Shown here piece by piece: positions 47,264 through 55,100 of a DNA stretch of 64,000 bases. A program made the translations under genes and the position numbers. Positions within the stretch are counted from its first letter, which is position 1, and every line of letters begins with the position of its first letter. The stretch is from PNOJ01 sp016706845 (GTDB taxonomy: Bacteria > Krumholzibacteriota > Krumholzibacteriia > LZORAL124-64-63): NCBI GenBank assembly GCA_016706845.1, contig JADJIV010000001.1, positions 62,001 to 126,000 of the forward strand. The letters are read 5' to 3'. Under the pieces are notes generated by a model, which saw only the letters and a list, made by a program, of their open reading frames with translations, had not been told where the DNA came from and searched no databases.

Positions 47264-49429
47264 CTATTTCACGAGCATCAGCTTGCGGCTGACCACCGAT
47301 CCCTCCGAGGCGAGGCGGGCCAGGTAGAACCCGCTGGGCACGGGGCGGCCGGCGTCATCGCGTCCGTCCCAGACGAAGGCGTGCGGACCCGCGGGCAGGT
47401 CGGCGTCGACCAGGCTGGCGAGCAGGCGGCCGTCGGCGGCGTGGATGGTCAGGCGCGCGCGGCCGGGGCGGGCCAGGGCGAAGCCCAGCTGCGTCGCGGG
47501 GTTGAACGGGTTGGGCGCGGCGGCCAGGCGCAGGCCGGCGGCCGACGGCGTCACGTCCATCGTCTGGTAGACGTCCTCGTGCTCGAGGATCCAGAAGCCG
47601 TCCTCCATGTCGACCAGGTAGAGGCGCGGGCCGCGGGCGACGACGCTCTGGGCCGTGCCGGCGGTGTCGAAGTGGCCGATCGGCTCGGGCAGGCGCTGGT
47701 CCTTGATGTCGACGATCGTCAGGCCGTGCGGGTAGGTCGCGGCGTAGACGAAGTCGCCCTGGAGCGTGACTCCGGCGGCGTGTCCCTTGGTGAGGCAGCG
47801 GCCGATCTCCACCGGGCTGGCGGGATCGCTGACGAGCACCAGCCGCAGGCCCACGCTCCCCTCGGCCACCACCACGAAACCGTCACCCGCGTCGACGCCC
47901 TGGCTGAACCCGTCGGTGCCGAGCTGGCCGGCCAGGACGGGGTGCACCGGATCGGAGACGTCGACGATGCGCAGACCGTCGTAGCCGTAGGCCAGGTACG
48001 CCATGCCGTCGCGCACCTGCAGGCCGTAGACGTACTGCCCCGGCACGTAGAAGCGCCCGATCAGCCGCGGCGCGGACGGCATCGCGACGTCGACGATCAG
48101 CAGGCCCTGGTTGCGGTCGCCGACGTAGCACAGGTCGCCGTCCAGCACGATGCCGTTGGCGTAGAAGGTAGGGTACCGGCCGAGCAGGGCCGGCGCGTCG
48201 GGATCGCTCACGTCGACGATCTGCAGCCCGCCCGACTCCGCGGCGACGTAGGCGATCCCGTCGCGGACCTTCACGTCGCGGGCGTGGGTCGCCGGCCAGC
48301 GGCCGAGGCCGCGCGGCGCGGCGGGATCGCGCACGTCCACGATGCGCAGGCCGTCGTAGCGGCCCACGACGTAGGCCGTGGTGCCCACGACGTCCATCTT
48401 CGCGCTGTGGCCGCCGTCGTCGCGGCGGCCGACCTCGACCGGGGCCTGTCCAGGCGCGTGCGACACCACCGCCAGCCCGTTGGGGCTGGTCGGCACGAAC
48501 AGCCGGTCGCGGCCCACGACCGTCGTGAGGCAGTTGTCGTAGGGCAGCGAACCCGTCCAGACCGGCGCCGACGGATCCGTCACGTCGAAGGCCTGGAAAC
48601 CGCAACTGAAGCCGGAGACGTAGAGGCGGTTCCCGGCCGTCACCACGTCCACGACGTTGCCGGGCAGCGGATAGGACCGGACGGCCAGCGGCGCGGCCGG
48701 CGTCGACAGGTCCAGGACGCCGAAACCGTCGTTGCCGAGGGCGCAGTAGGCGTGCTGCCCGTACAGGGACAGTCCCCGCACCGAGTCCCAGGGCTTGGTC
48801 ACCGAGACGGGCTTGGGCGCGGTCGGCCAGGTGACGTCCAGGACGTGCACGCCCCCGGTCCCGTACGACAGGTACGCCAGGTGGCCCTGCAGGTCGACCT
48901 CGAACAGGGTGCCGTCGGTGCTGTAGGCGGAGATCTCGCGCGGATCTTTGGGGACGCGGACGTCCACGATGCGCAGGCCGTGGTCGCCGACGGCGAGGTA
49001 GGCGAATCCGCTGCGCACCACGATGTCGTAGATACGGCCCGGGATGCCGAGCCTGGCGAGCCCGCGCGGATGCTTGGGGTCGCGCACGTCGACCACCGCA
49101 AGACCGTAATCGATGAGGCTCAGGTAGGCGATGCCGCGCTCCACGGCCACGTAGTAGATCTCGCTGGGCAGCGTGAGGCCGCCGAGGCGGACGGGCGCGG
49201 CGGGATCGCCGAAATCGACGACCTCCAGGGCGGCGCCGTTGATGACCAGCACGGTGTCGCCCATGGCGCAGGCGCCGTAGCAGGCGCCGTTGGGCCAGTG
49301 GCCCAGCGGCTTCACGCGCTCGGCGGAGTTGGGCAGGGGGATGCCGGGGTCGGTCTGGGCGTGGGCGCCCATCGCGCTGAAAAGCAGCGAGGCCAGCAGG
49401 ACGAGGCCGCGGCGGCGGGCGATCGGCAC
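47264..49429 (-). CDS. Secreted LVIVD-repeat beta-propeller with FlgD-like sorting domain
   Basis: 721 residues. GTG at 49429 has GAGGGGAC upstream and opens a signal peptide (GLVLLASLLFSAMGAHAQ). About a dozen LVIVD repeats follow (GLRIVDVRDPAAPRGLGRWP, GLQIVDVSDPDAPALLGRYP, GLLIVDVAMPSAPRLIGRFY), which form propeller blades on cell-surface proteins. The last 90 residues form the sorting domain: AAPNPFNPATQLGFALARPG, SGFYLARLASEG, SRKLMLVK. Same C-terminal signature as the FG-GAP protein at 44204. Confidence 0.9.
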   Translation of the reverse strand: MPIARRRGLVLLASLLFSAMGAHAQTDPGIPLPNSAERVKPLGHWPNGACYGACAMGDTVLVINGAALEVVDFGDPAAPVRLGGLTLPSEIYYVAVERGIAYLSLIDYGLAVVDVRDPKHPRGLARLGIPGRIYDIVVRSGFAYLAVGDHGLRIVDVRVPKDPREISAYSTDGTLFEVDLQGHLAYLSYGTGGVHVLDVTWPTAPKPVSVTKPWDSVRGLSLYGQHAYCALGNDGFGVLDLSTPAAPLAVRSYPLPGNVVDVVTAGNRLYVSGFSCGFQAFDVTDPSAPVWTGSLPYDNCLTTVVGRDRLFVPTSPNGLAVVSHAPGQAPVEVGRRDDGGHSAKMDVVGTTAYVVGRYDGLRIVDVRDPAAPRGLGRWPATHARDVKVRDGIAYVAAESGGLQIVDVSDPDAPALLGRYPTFYANGIVLDGDLCYVGDRNQGLLIVDVAMPSAPRLIGRFYVPGQYVYGLQVRDGMAYLAYGYDGLRIVDVSDPVHPVLAGQLGTDGFSQGVDAGDGFVVVAEGSVGLRLVLVSDPASPVEIGRCLTKGHAAGVTLQGDFVYAATYPHGLTIVDIKDQRLPEPIGHFDTAGTAQSVVARGPRLYLVDMEDGFWILEHEDVYQTMDVTPSAAGLRLAAAPNPFNPATQLGFALARPGRARLTIHAADGRLLASLVDADLPAGPHAFVWDGRDDAGRPVPSGFYLARLASEGSVVSRKLMLVK

Positions 49430-49578
49430 GTCGGTCCCCTCCTGACGGGTGGCGGGGCGGTTCTGATTCAGTATACGGGAACCCCCCGCCGGCGACCAGC
49501 ACTGCAATCGGGGCTTTCCCGACCGCGCGCATTCACTATCTTGTCAGCCGCAACCGCAAACCCGCCCCGGAGGTCGCC

Positions 49579-50064
49579 ATGAGCCCCACATTCGCCCTGA
49601 TCCTGGGATTGGTCCTCGGTCTCGCGCTGGCAGCCGGCGTCGGCGTCGGCATCCTGCGCAGCCGGATGATCGCGCCCCGTCGCAGCCGCCGCAGCTTCGA
49701 CGACACCTGCGCCGCGGTCGAGCGCGTGGTCCCCGCGGACGCCGAGGGCTGGAGCCTGCCCCTGCCGGCCTGGGACGCCTACGCCGTCCTGGAGAAAAAG
49801 GGCGTCGCCCCGGAGAACCTGCGCCGTCTGCGCTTCTTCTTCGTATGCAATCCCGGGTATGCCGCCGGCATGCTCCGGCTGGACCCCTCCTTCGCCGGGA
49901 TGATGCCGTGCACCTGGGCCGTCTACGAGCTGCAGGACGGCCGCGTGTGGCTGGCGAAGATGAATGTGGGGCTTCTGGCCCGCCTGCAGCCGCCGGCGAT
50001 CGCCGCGATCATGGGCCGGGTGGCCGCCGCCGACGAGCGCTTCCTGGCGGAAGTCCTCGGCTGA
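49579..50064 (+). CDS. DUF302 protein with N-terminal membrane anchor
   Basis: 161 residues. A single N-terminal membrane helix (LILGLVLGLALAAGVGVGIL) precedes a DUF302 domain: SFDDTCAAVERVVPADAEGW, LRFFFVCNPGYAAGMLRLDP, MMPCTWAVYELQDGRVWLAK, MNVGLL. The Cys pair (FVCNP, MMPC) is typical of the family. Biochemical role unknown. A TATCTT -10-like hexamer is at 49537-49542. ATG follows CGGAGG. Confidence 0.85.
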   Translation: MSPTFALILGLVLGLALAAGVGVGILRSRMIAPRRSRRSFDDTCAAVERVVPADAEGWSLPLPAWDAYAVLEKKGVAPENLRRLRFFFVCNPGYAAGMLRLDPSFAGMMPCTWAVYELQDGRVWLAKMNVGLLARLQPPAIAAIMGRVAAADERFLAEVLG

Positions 50065-50123
50065 GCCGGGGACCCGCCAGGGTCCGCCATGAATCCGACC
50101 TGGCGCTTTTCCGCCGGGATGCT

Positions 50124-50240
50124 TATCTTGGTGAGGTTCTGTCGGGCATCAGTGTCAATGGTTCGCATCCCGACCCCTATAAATCCCCGTTACGAGCTGA
50201 GAATGCGACTTGGCTCATCCGAGCCAAGGAGAACCCTGAG
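50124..50240 (+). promoter_or_regulatory. AT-richer leader of the DEAD-box helicase gene with hairpin at the ribosome site
   Basis: A -10-like TATCTT (50124-50129) precedes about 110 nt of unusually low GC. The leader ends in hairpin TTGGCTC-ATCC-GAGCCAA (50210-50227), whose 3' arm shares its last two bases with the AAGGAG ribosome site (50226-50231). A thermosensitive or autoregulated leader is possible but inferred. Confidence 0.4.
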
Positions 50241-51470
50241 TTGAGTTTCGAAATCTTCGGCCTCGATCCGCGCATCCTCGATGGCGTGCGCGCCGCCGGC
50301 TATACCACGCCGACCCCCATCCAACGCCAGGCGATCCCCGAAGTCATGGCCGGACGCGACGTCCTGGGCGTAGCCCAGACGGGCACCGGCAAGACCGCGG
50401 CCTTCGCGCTGCCCATCCTGCACCGCCTGCTCGACGGCCCCCGCGGCCGCACGCGCGCCCTGATCGTCGCGCCCACCCGCGAGCTGGCCGAGCAGATCCA
50501 CGGTTTCTTCCACACGATGACCCGCCGCACCGGGCTGCGCAGCGCCACCGTGTACGGCGGCGTCGGCCGCGCCTCCCAGGCGCAGGCGCTGCGCCGGGGC
50601 ACGGAGATCATCGTGGCCTGCCCGGGCCGCCTGCTCGACCACATGGGCGAGGGCGACGCCGACCTGTCCGGGATCGAGATCCTGGTCCTGGACGAGGCCG
50701 ACCGGATGTGCGACATGGGCTTCCTGCCGGACGTGAAGCGCATCCTGCGGGAGCTGCCGATCGACCGCCAGACGCTGTTCTTCTCGGCGACCATGCCGAT
50801 GGACATCCGCGGCCTGGCCGACCGGATCCTGCGCAACCCGCTCGCCGTCCAGGTCGACACCATCGCCCCGGCCGCCACGGTCGCCCATTCGATCTACCCC
50901 ACGACCGACCGCCTGCGCAAGAGCATGCTCGAGACGCTCCTGCGCCGCGTGGCCACCGGCCGCACGCTGGTCTTCACCCGCACGAAGCACCGCGCCCGCA
51001 GCCTGGCCCAGGACCTCGAGCGCTGCGGGATGCGCGTCGCCGAGCTGCAGGGCAACATGCCGCAGAGCAAGCGGCAGCAGGCCATCGACGGCTTCCGCAG
51101 CGGCCGCTACGACATCCTGGTCGCCACCGACATCGCCGCCCGCGGCATCGACGTCACCGCGGTCAAGCACGTCATCAACTACGACGCGCCCGACACCGTC
51201 GACGCCTACACGCACCGCATCGGCCGCACCGGCCGGGCCCTGCTCACCGGCGAGGCCTTCACCCTGGTCGACAGCGACGACAGCGAGCTGATCGAGCGCA
51301 TCGAGAAGACCCTGGGCGTGCCGCTCGAGCGGCGCCGCATCGAGGGCTTCGACTACGGCGCCTTCACCCCCGAGACGGCCCTGAACCCGGTGCGGCGCGC
51401 CGCGGCGTCGGGACGGTCCGGCGGCGGCGGGCGGCGGCGCGCGCCGACGCGGATGAAGCGCTTCGGTTGA
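50241..51470 (+). CDS. DEAD-box ATP-dependent RNA helicase (RhlE-like)
   Basis: 409 residues. Unwinds RNA duplexes in ribosome assembly or decay. All motifs are visible: Q motif YTTPTPIQRQAIP, motif I AQTGTGKT, Ia PTRELAEQI, II VLDEADRM (DEAD), III SAT, IV LVFTRTKHRA, V ATDIAARGIDVT, VI HRIGRTGRA. The C-terminus is a short basic Gly/Arg tail (SGGGGRRRAPTRMKRF). The TTG start at 50241 is chosen because AAGGAG lies 9 bases upstream and no ATG fits. Confidence 0.94.
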   Translation: MSFEIFGLDPRILDGVRAAGYTTPTPIQRQAIPEVMAGRDVLGVAQTGTGKTAAFALPILHRLLDGPRGRTRALIVAPTRELAEQIHGFFHTMTRRTGLRSATVYGGVGRASQAQALRRGTEIIVACPGRLLDHMGEGDADLSGIEILVLDEADRMCDMGFLPDVKRILRELPIDRQTLFFSATMPMDIRGLADRILRNPLAVQVDTIAPAATVAHSIYPTTDRLRKSMLETLLRRVATGRTLVFTRTKHRARSLAQDLERCGMRVAELQGNMPQSKRQQAIDGFRSGRYDILVATDIAARGIDVTAVKHVINYDAPDTVDAYTHRIGRTGRALLTGEAFTLVDSDDSELIERIEKTLGVPLERRRIEGFDYGAFTPETALNPVRRAAASGRSGGGGRRRAPTRMKRFG

Positions 51471-51494
51471 TCCGCGGACTGACGGAAACACAAG

Positions 51495-51527
51495 AGGACC
51501 GGCCGCGTGGCCGGTCCTTTCTCGTTC
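51495..51527 (+). terminator. Rho-independent terminator after the helicase gene
   Basis: 10-bp stem AGGACCGGCC/GGCCGGTCCT, loop GCGT, followed by TTCTCGTTC. Begins 25 bp past the stop. Confidence 0.75.
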
Positions 51528-51557
51528 TGGCCTGCCCTGAACCGGGCGTCCGCGGGG

Positions 51558-51839
51558 TCACACCGATTCGCGGTTTTTCCAGTTCCACCATTTGAGCAGT
51601 TCGGGGTCGCGGTCGGCGGCGGGGGTCGAGGCGTAGTAGACCGCGCAGCGGAAGACGTACAGGACGCAGGGGTCCTGCCGCTCGCCGCGACGTTCGCAGA
51701 GTTCGCGGTAGAGGCCCGTGGGGTCCAGGCCGCGCAGGTCGGCGGGTTCGCGCATCCCGAGCTCGCGCAGGTCGGCGGCGAGGCTCGGGCCGATGCCGGG
51801 GATGGCTTGCAGGGGGTCCTTGGCGCGGCCGGCGCTCAC
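51558..51839 (-). CDS. Cdd1-like helix-hairpin-helix protein
   Basis: 93 residues. The helix-hairpin-helix motif is at the N-terminus (LQAIPGIGPSLAADLRELG), followed by DPTGLYRELCERRGERQDPC and VLYVFRCAVYYAS. This pattern is characteristic of the Cdd1/pathogenicity-locus family, small DNA-binding proteins of unclear function. The GTG start overlaps the stop of the short rho gene (GTGA), so they are coupled. Last gene of the ybjN-rho2 operon. Confidence 0.8.
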   Translation of the reverse strand: MSAGRAKDPLQAIPGIGPSLAADLRELGMREPADLRGLDPTGLYRELCERRGERQDPCVLYVFRCAVYYASTPAADRDPELLKWWNWKNRESV

Positions 51840-52936
51840 AGCGCCGAGACGCTGCGCAGCAGCGCTTCGTTGTCGGCCGTCTGCTCGACGAGCTTCAGCA
51901 GGCCCAGCATGGCGGTCTTGGGGTCGGCCTGCACCATGCGGCGGCGCAGGGTGTTCAGGCGGGCCATGTCCTCGACCGAATAGAGCAGCTCGTCGCGGCG
52001 GGTGCCGCTGGCGCGCAGGTCGATGGCCGGGAAGACGCGGTTCTCGGCCAGCGAGCGGTCCAGCACGATCTCGCTGTTGCCGGTCCCCTTGAACTCCTCG
52101 AAGATCAGGTCGTCCATGCGCGAGCCGGTCTCCACCAGCGCGGAGGCCACCACGGTCACCGAGCCGCCGTGCTCGATGTTGCGGGCCATGCCGAAGATCT
52201 TGCGCGGGATCTCCAGGGCGCGGGCGTCCAGGCCGCCGGTCATCGTGCGGCCCGAGCCCGCGGCGTGCAGGTTGAAGGCCCGCCCCAGGCGGGTCAGGCT
52301 GTCGATGAGCACCACCACGTCGCGCCCGCACTCCAGCTCGCAGCGCACCTGCGCCATGGCCAGCTCGGCCAGCCGCACGTGCGTGGCCGTGTCCTGGTCG
52401 CTGGAGCTGGCCAGCACCTCGGCCGGCACGCGACGGCGGAAGTGGGTGACCTCCTCGGGCCGCTCGTCGATCAGCAGCACGACGATGCGCGCGTCGGGGT
52501 CGCAGGCGGCGATGGCGATGGCCAGGTCCTCGAGGATCTGCGTCTTGCCCGCCTTGGGGGGCGAGACGATCATCGCGCGCGTGCCGCGGGCCAGGGGCGC
52601 CACCAGGTCGACGATGCGCATGGTGACGTTGCCGCCGTCGCCCAGGCGGAAGCGCTCGGCGGGGTTGATCGCGGTGAGCTTGTCGAAATGGGTGCGGCCG
52701 CGGAAGGCGGCGGGCGAGAGCCCGCAGACCGAGGACACGTCCCCGAGCTGCGGGCCCTTGCGACCCTTCTCGACCGTTCCCGCGACGACGGCGCCGTCGA
52801 TCAGCCCGTGCTTCTGCACGAGCTGGGGCGGGACCCAGGGGTCCTCGGGACGGGGTTGGAACGACCGCGCGGGGCTGCGCAGATAGCCGCCGCCGCGCTT
52901 GTCGAGACCGAGGACACCGGTGACTGTTTCGGACAT
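51836..52936 (-). CDS. Second Rho paralogue lacking the Rho-N domain
   Basis: 366 residues, about 50 shorter than E. coli Rho. It starts MSETVTGVLGLDKRGGGYLR, directly in the RNA-binding OB-like region, so the N-terminal helical domain is missing. The ATPase core is intact: Walker A SPPKAGKTQ (GKT 130-132), LIDERPEEVTHFRR, Walker B DVVVLIDSLTRLGRAFN, FKGTGNSEIVLDR and RRDELL. The Q- and R-loop regions look present. The usual RNA-binding face is altered (YLRSPARSFQPRPEDPW). It may be a specialised terminator or RNA translocase. Located 17 bp after the ybjN-like gene. Confidence 0.9.
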   Translation of the reverse strand: MSETVTGVLGLDKRGGGYLRSPARSFQPRPEDPWVPPQLVQKHGLIDGAVVAGTVEKGRKGPQLGDVSSVCGLSPAAFRGRTHFDKLTAINPAERFRLGDGGNVTMRIVDLVAPLARGTRAMIVSPPKAGKTQILEDLAIAIAACDPDARIVVLLIDERPEEVTHFRRRVPAEVLASSSDQDTATHVRLAELAMAQVRCELECGRDVVVLIDSLTRLGRAFNLHAAGSGRTMTGGLDARALEIPRKIFGMARNIEHGGSVTVVASALVETGSRMDDLIFEEFKGTGNSEIVLDRSLAENRVFPAIDLRASGTRRDELLYSVEDMARLNTLRRRMVQADPKTAMLGLLKLVEQTADNEALLRSVSAL

Positions 52937-52953
52937 GGATGCGCCGCCTGAGG

Positions 52954-53433
52954 CTACTGGACGACTTCGGCCGTCCAGGCCGTGAACGAGACCCGACAGG
53001 TCAGGAAGAAATCCTTGATCCGCGCCACGGTCACGCCGCCGGCCATGTCGAGGTCCAGCTCGAGACGGGGATCGCCCTCGTCATCGAGGTAGGAGCGCGA
53101 GTAGCGGCGGGTCTGATTCCAGGTGTTGACCTTCTTCAGCGTGGCGTTGCCGTCGCCGAAGGGCGCGTAGAACTGCAGCGACTCGCCGTCCTTGGCCACG
53201 AACATCCAGGTGTTGTAGCCCTCGAGCTTCCAGAGCAGGTCGCCGTCCTCGTCGACTTCGACGGAGAATCCCTCGCCCTCGAGGAGCTCCTGCACGTCGT
53301 TGCGGGTGACCGACTCGACGACGTCCTTGTCGCCGGCCTGGGCGGCGGCGGCGAAGGCCAGAACGGCCAACAGCGAGATGGCCACGAGGATCAGGGCGGA
53401 GCGGGTCGCGGTAACGGCCGGTTTCTGGCTCAC
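52954..53433 (-). CDS. YbjN-domain secreted protein
   Basis: 159 residues. GTG at 53433 follows AAGGAG. A signal peptide (SALILVAISLLAVLAFAAAA, cut near AQA-GD) precedes a YbjN-type domain: VQELLEGEGFSVEVDEDGDL, WMFVAKDGESLQFYAPF, LELDLDMAGGVTVARIKDFF. YbjN-like domains resemble type III chaperones and are linked to stress regulation, but this version is exported. First gene of an operon with the short Rho and Cdd1. Confidence 0.75.
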   Translation of the reverse strand: MSQKPAVTATRSALILVAISLLAVLAFAAAAQAGDKDVVESVTRNDVQELLEGEGFSVEVDEDGDLLWKLEGYNTWMFVAKDGESLQFYAPFGDGNATLKKVNTWNQTRRYSRSYLDDEGDPRLELDLDMAGGVTVARIKDFFLTCRVSFTAWTAEVVQ

Positions 53434-53486
53434 GTCGGATCTCCTTGAAAGGTGAAGGGAGTACGGAACTGGATGCGGGAGATACC

Positions 53487-53516
53487 ATTCTACCCGCAAT
53501 CACCGGGAAAAGCCAA
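53487..53516 (-). promoter_or_regulatory. Promoter of the ybjN-rho2-Cdd1 operon
   Basis: Minus-strand -35 TTGGCT (53516-53511), 18-base spacer, -10 TAGAAT (53492-53487), about 54 bp upstream of the ybjN-like GTG. Confidence 0.5.
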
Positions 53517-53530
53517 GAATAAAGTGATCC

Positions 53531-53553
53531 GACGGGCCCGGGATCAGCCCGTC
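53531..53553 (-). terminator. Hairpin at the end of citF
   Basis: GACGGGC/GCCCGTC (7 bp, 9-nt loop) spanning the citF stop, followed on the minus strand by the T-rich CACTTTATTCTT. Confidence 0.5.
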
Positions 53554-55100
53554 ACCTCCCGAATGCAGTCGATGACGGTCCCGTCCACCCACTTGACGGC
53601 GGCCACCACCTTCTCGCCCAGCGCGGGCGGCGCGGGGGGCCCGCCGACGATCTCCTCGACCTCGGCCTTGAGGTCGCGGATGTCGCGCAGGGGCAGGCTG
53701 CTGCCCCGCAGCTTCTCCAGCAGGTCCCGCCGCAGGGGGTTGACGGCGATGCCCCGCTCGGTGACCACGACGTCGATCAGCTCGCCGGGGCCGCAGAGGG
53801 TGGTCACCCGGTCGACCAGCACCGGGATGCGGTCCCGGAAGCTCGGGACCGGCAGGATCGTGCACCTGCCGGCCAGGCAGTTCATCCAGCCGCCGATGCC
53901 GTGCAGCAGCCGGCCGTCGCTGTGGGTCACGACGTTGGCGTTGAAGTCGACGTCGACCTCGGTGGCGCCCAGCACGACGGCGTCCAGCAGGCTGGCGAAG
54001 TTGCCCTTGCCGTGCCAGTTGTAGCTGGTGAAGGGGCTGGTGTTGACGTGGCCGGGGTTCTCGCGCATCGAGCGCACGCCGGCGAGGTCGAAGGTCTGGC
54101 CGTCGAGGATGTAGTCGGTGAGGCCCTCCTCGAGCATGTCGACCAGGTACTGGGTGCTGCCGCCGCGCACGAAGCGCGCCTTGATCCGGCGCTCGCGCAT
54201 GATGTCGCGCAGGAACAGGGCGAAGCTCAGGGCCGTGCCGCCGGCGCCGGCCTGGAAGCTGAAGCCGTCGCGGATGATGCCGGCCTCGTCGCAGAAGCGC
54301 GCGGTCAGCTCGGCGATGAGCAGGCGGTCGGGCGACTTGGTGATCTCGGTGGTGCCCGAGACGATCTTGCTGGCGTCGCCGATGCGGTCCATCACGACGA
54401 CCTGGTCGACGTTGTTGCCCTGGATCTGCCAGGGGATGCAGGGGAACGGCACGAGGTTGTCGGTGACCACGATGACGTGGTCGGCGTACAGCGAGTCCGC
54501 CAGCGCGAAGCCCAAGAGGCCGCAGGCGGTCGGGCCGCGGTCGCCGGTCGCGTTGCCGAAGGGGTCGGCCGTCGGGGCCGCGATGACCGCGATGTCGATG
54601 TGCACTTCGCCGTCCTGGATCGCCTGCCAGCGGCCGCCGTGGCTGCGCAGCACGCCCATCCCCCGCATCCGTCCCTGGCTGCAGTAGTCGCCCAGGGGGC
54701 CGTTCATGCTGCCCTCGATGTGGTGGATGACACCGCTCTCGAGCAGCTCCAGCAGCGGCGCGTGGCAGGGGAAGGCCGCGCTGGGCACCCAGCGCAGGTC
54801 CCGGACGCCCAGTTCGGCCGCCGCTTTGAATACCTGGTTGGCGACCAGGTCGCCGTTGCGCAGGTGGTGGTGGCTGCCGATGGTCATGCCGTCGCGCAGG
54901 CCGGCGCGCTGCAGGGCGGTCTTGAGGTCCGGGGCCGTCTTGTCGCCGTCGGCCGGGTAGTCGGCGCAGGAGCGGATGGGCGGAGCGGCCTTGCGCCCCT
55001 GCGGGCGGTACCGGCCTACGCCCTGGTAGGGGACGGCCGGGGTGCCGTTGATCTCGACCGGCACCAGGCGGCCCGCGGCGTTCTCGACCAGCTTCGTCAT
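53544..55100 (-). CDS. citF: Citrate lyase alpha subunit (citrate:acetyl-ACP transferase)
   Basis: 518 residues, usual length. It swaps acetyl for citryl on the acyl-carrier domain. Conserved stretches: GLRDGMTIGSHHHLRNGD, GSMNGPLGDYCSQGRMRGMG, RSHGGRWQAIQDGEVHIDIA, SFQAGAGGTALSFALFLRDI, GGWMNCLAGRCTILPVPSFR and the C-terminal VVTERGIAVNPLRRDL. The ATG overlaps the stop of the CitD-CitE fusion gene (ATGA). Works with it to split citrate into acetate and oxaloacetate. Activation genes (citC, citX, citG) are not in this window. Confidence 0.95.
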   Translation of the reverse strand: MTKLVENAAGRLVPVEINGTPAVPYQGVGRYRPQGRKAAPPIRSCADYPADGDKTAPDLKTALQRAGLRDGMTIGSHHHLRNGDLVANQVFKAAAELGVRDLRWVPSAAFPCHAPLLELLESGVIHHIEGSMNGPLGDYCSQGRMRGMGVLRSHGGRWQAIQDGEVHIDIAVIAAPTADPFGNATGDRGPTACGLLGFALADSLYADHVIVVTDNLVPFPCIPWQIQGNNVDQVVVMDRIGDASKIVSGTTEITKSPDRLLIAELTARFCDEAGIIRDGFSFQAGAGGTALSFALFLRDIMRERRIKARFVRGGSTQYLVDMLEEGLTDYILDGQTFDLAGVRSMRENPGHVNTSPFTSYNWHGKGNFASLLDAVVLGATEVDVDFNANVVTHSDGRLLHGIGGWMNCLAGRCTILPVPSFRDRIPVLVDRVTTLCGPGELIDVVVTERGIAVNPLRRDLLEKLRGSSLPLRDIRDLKAEVEEIVGGPPAPPALGEKVVAAVKWVDGTVIDCIREVTG

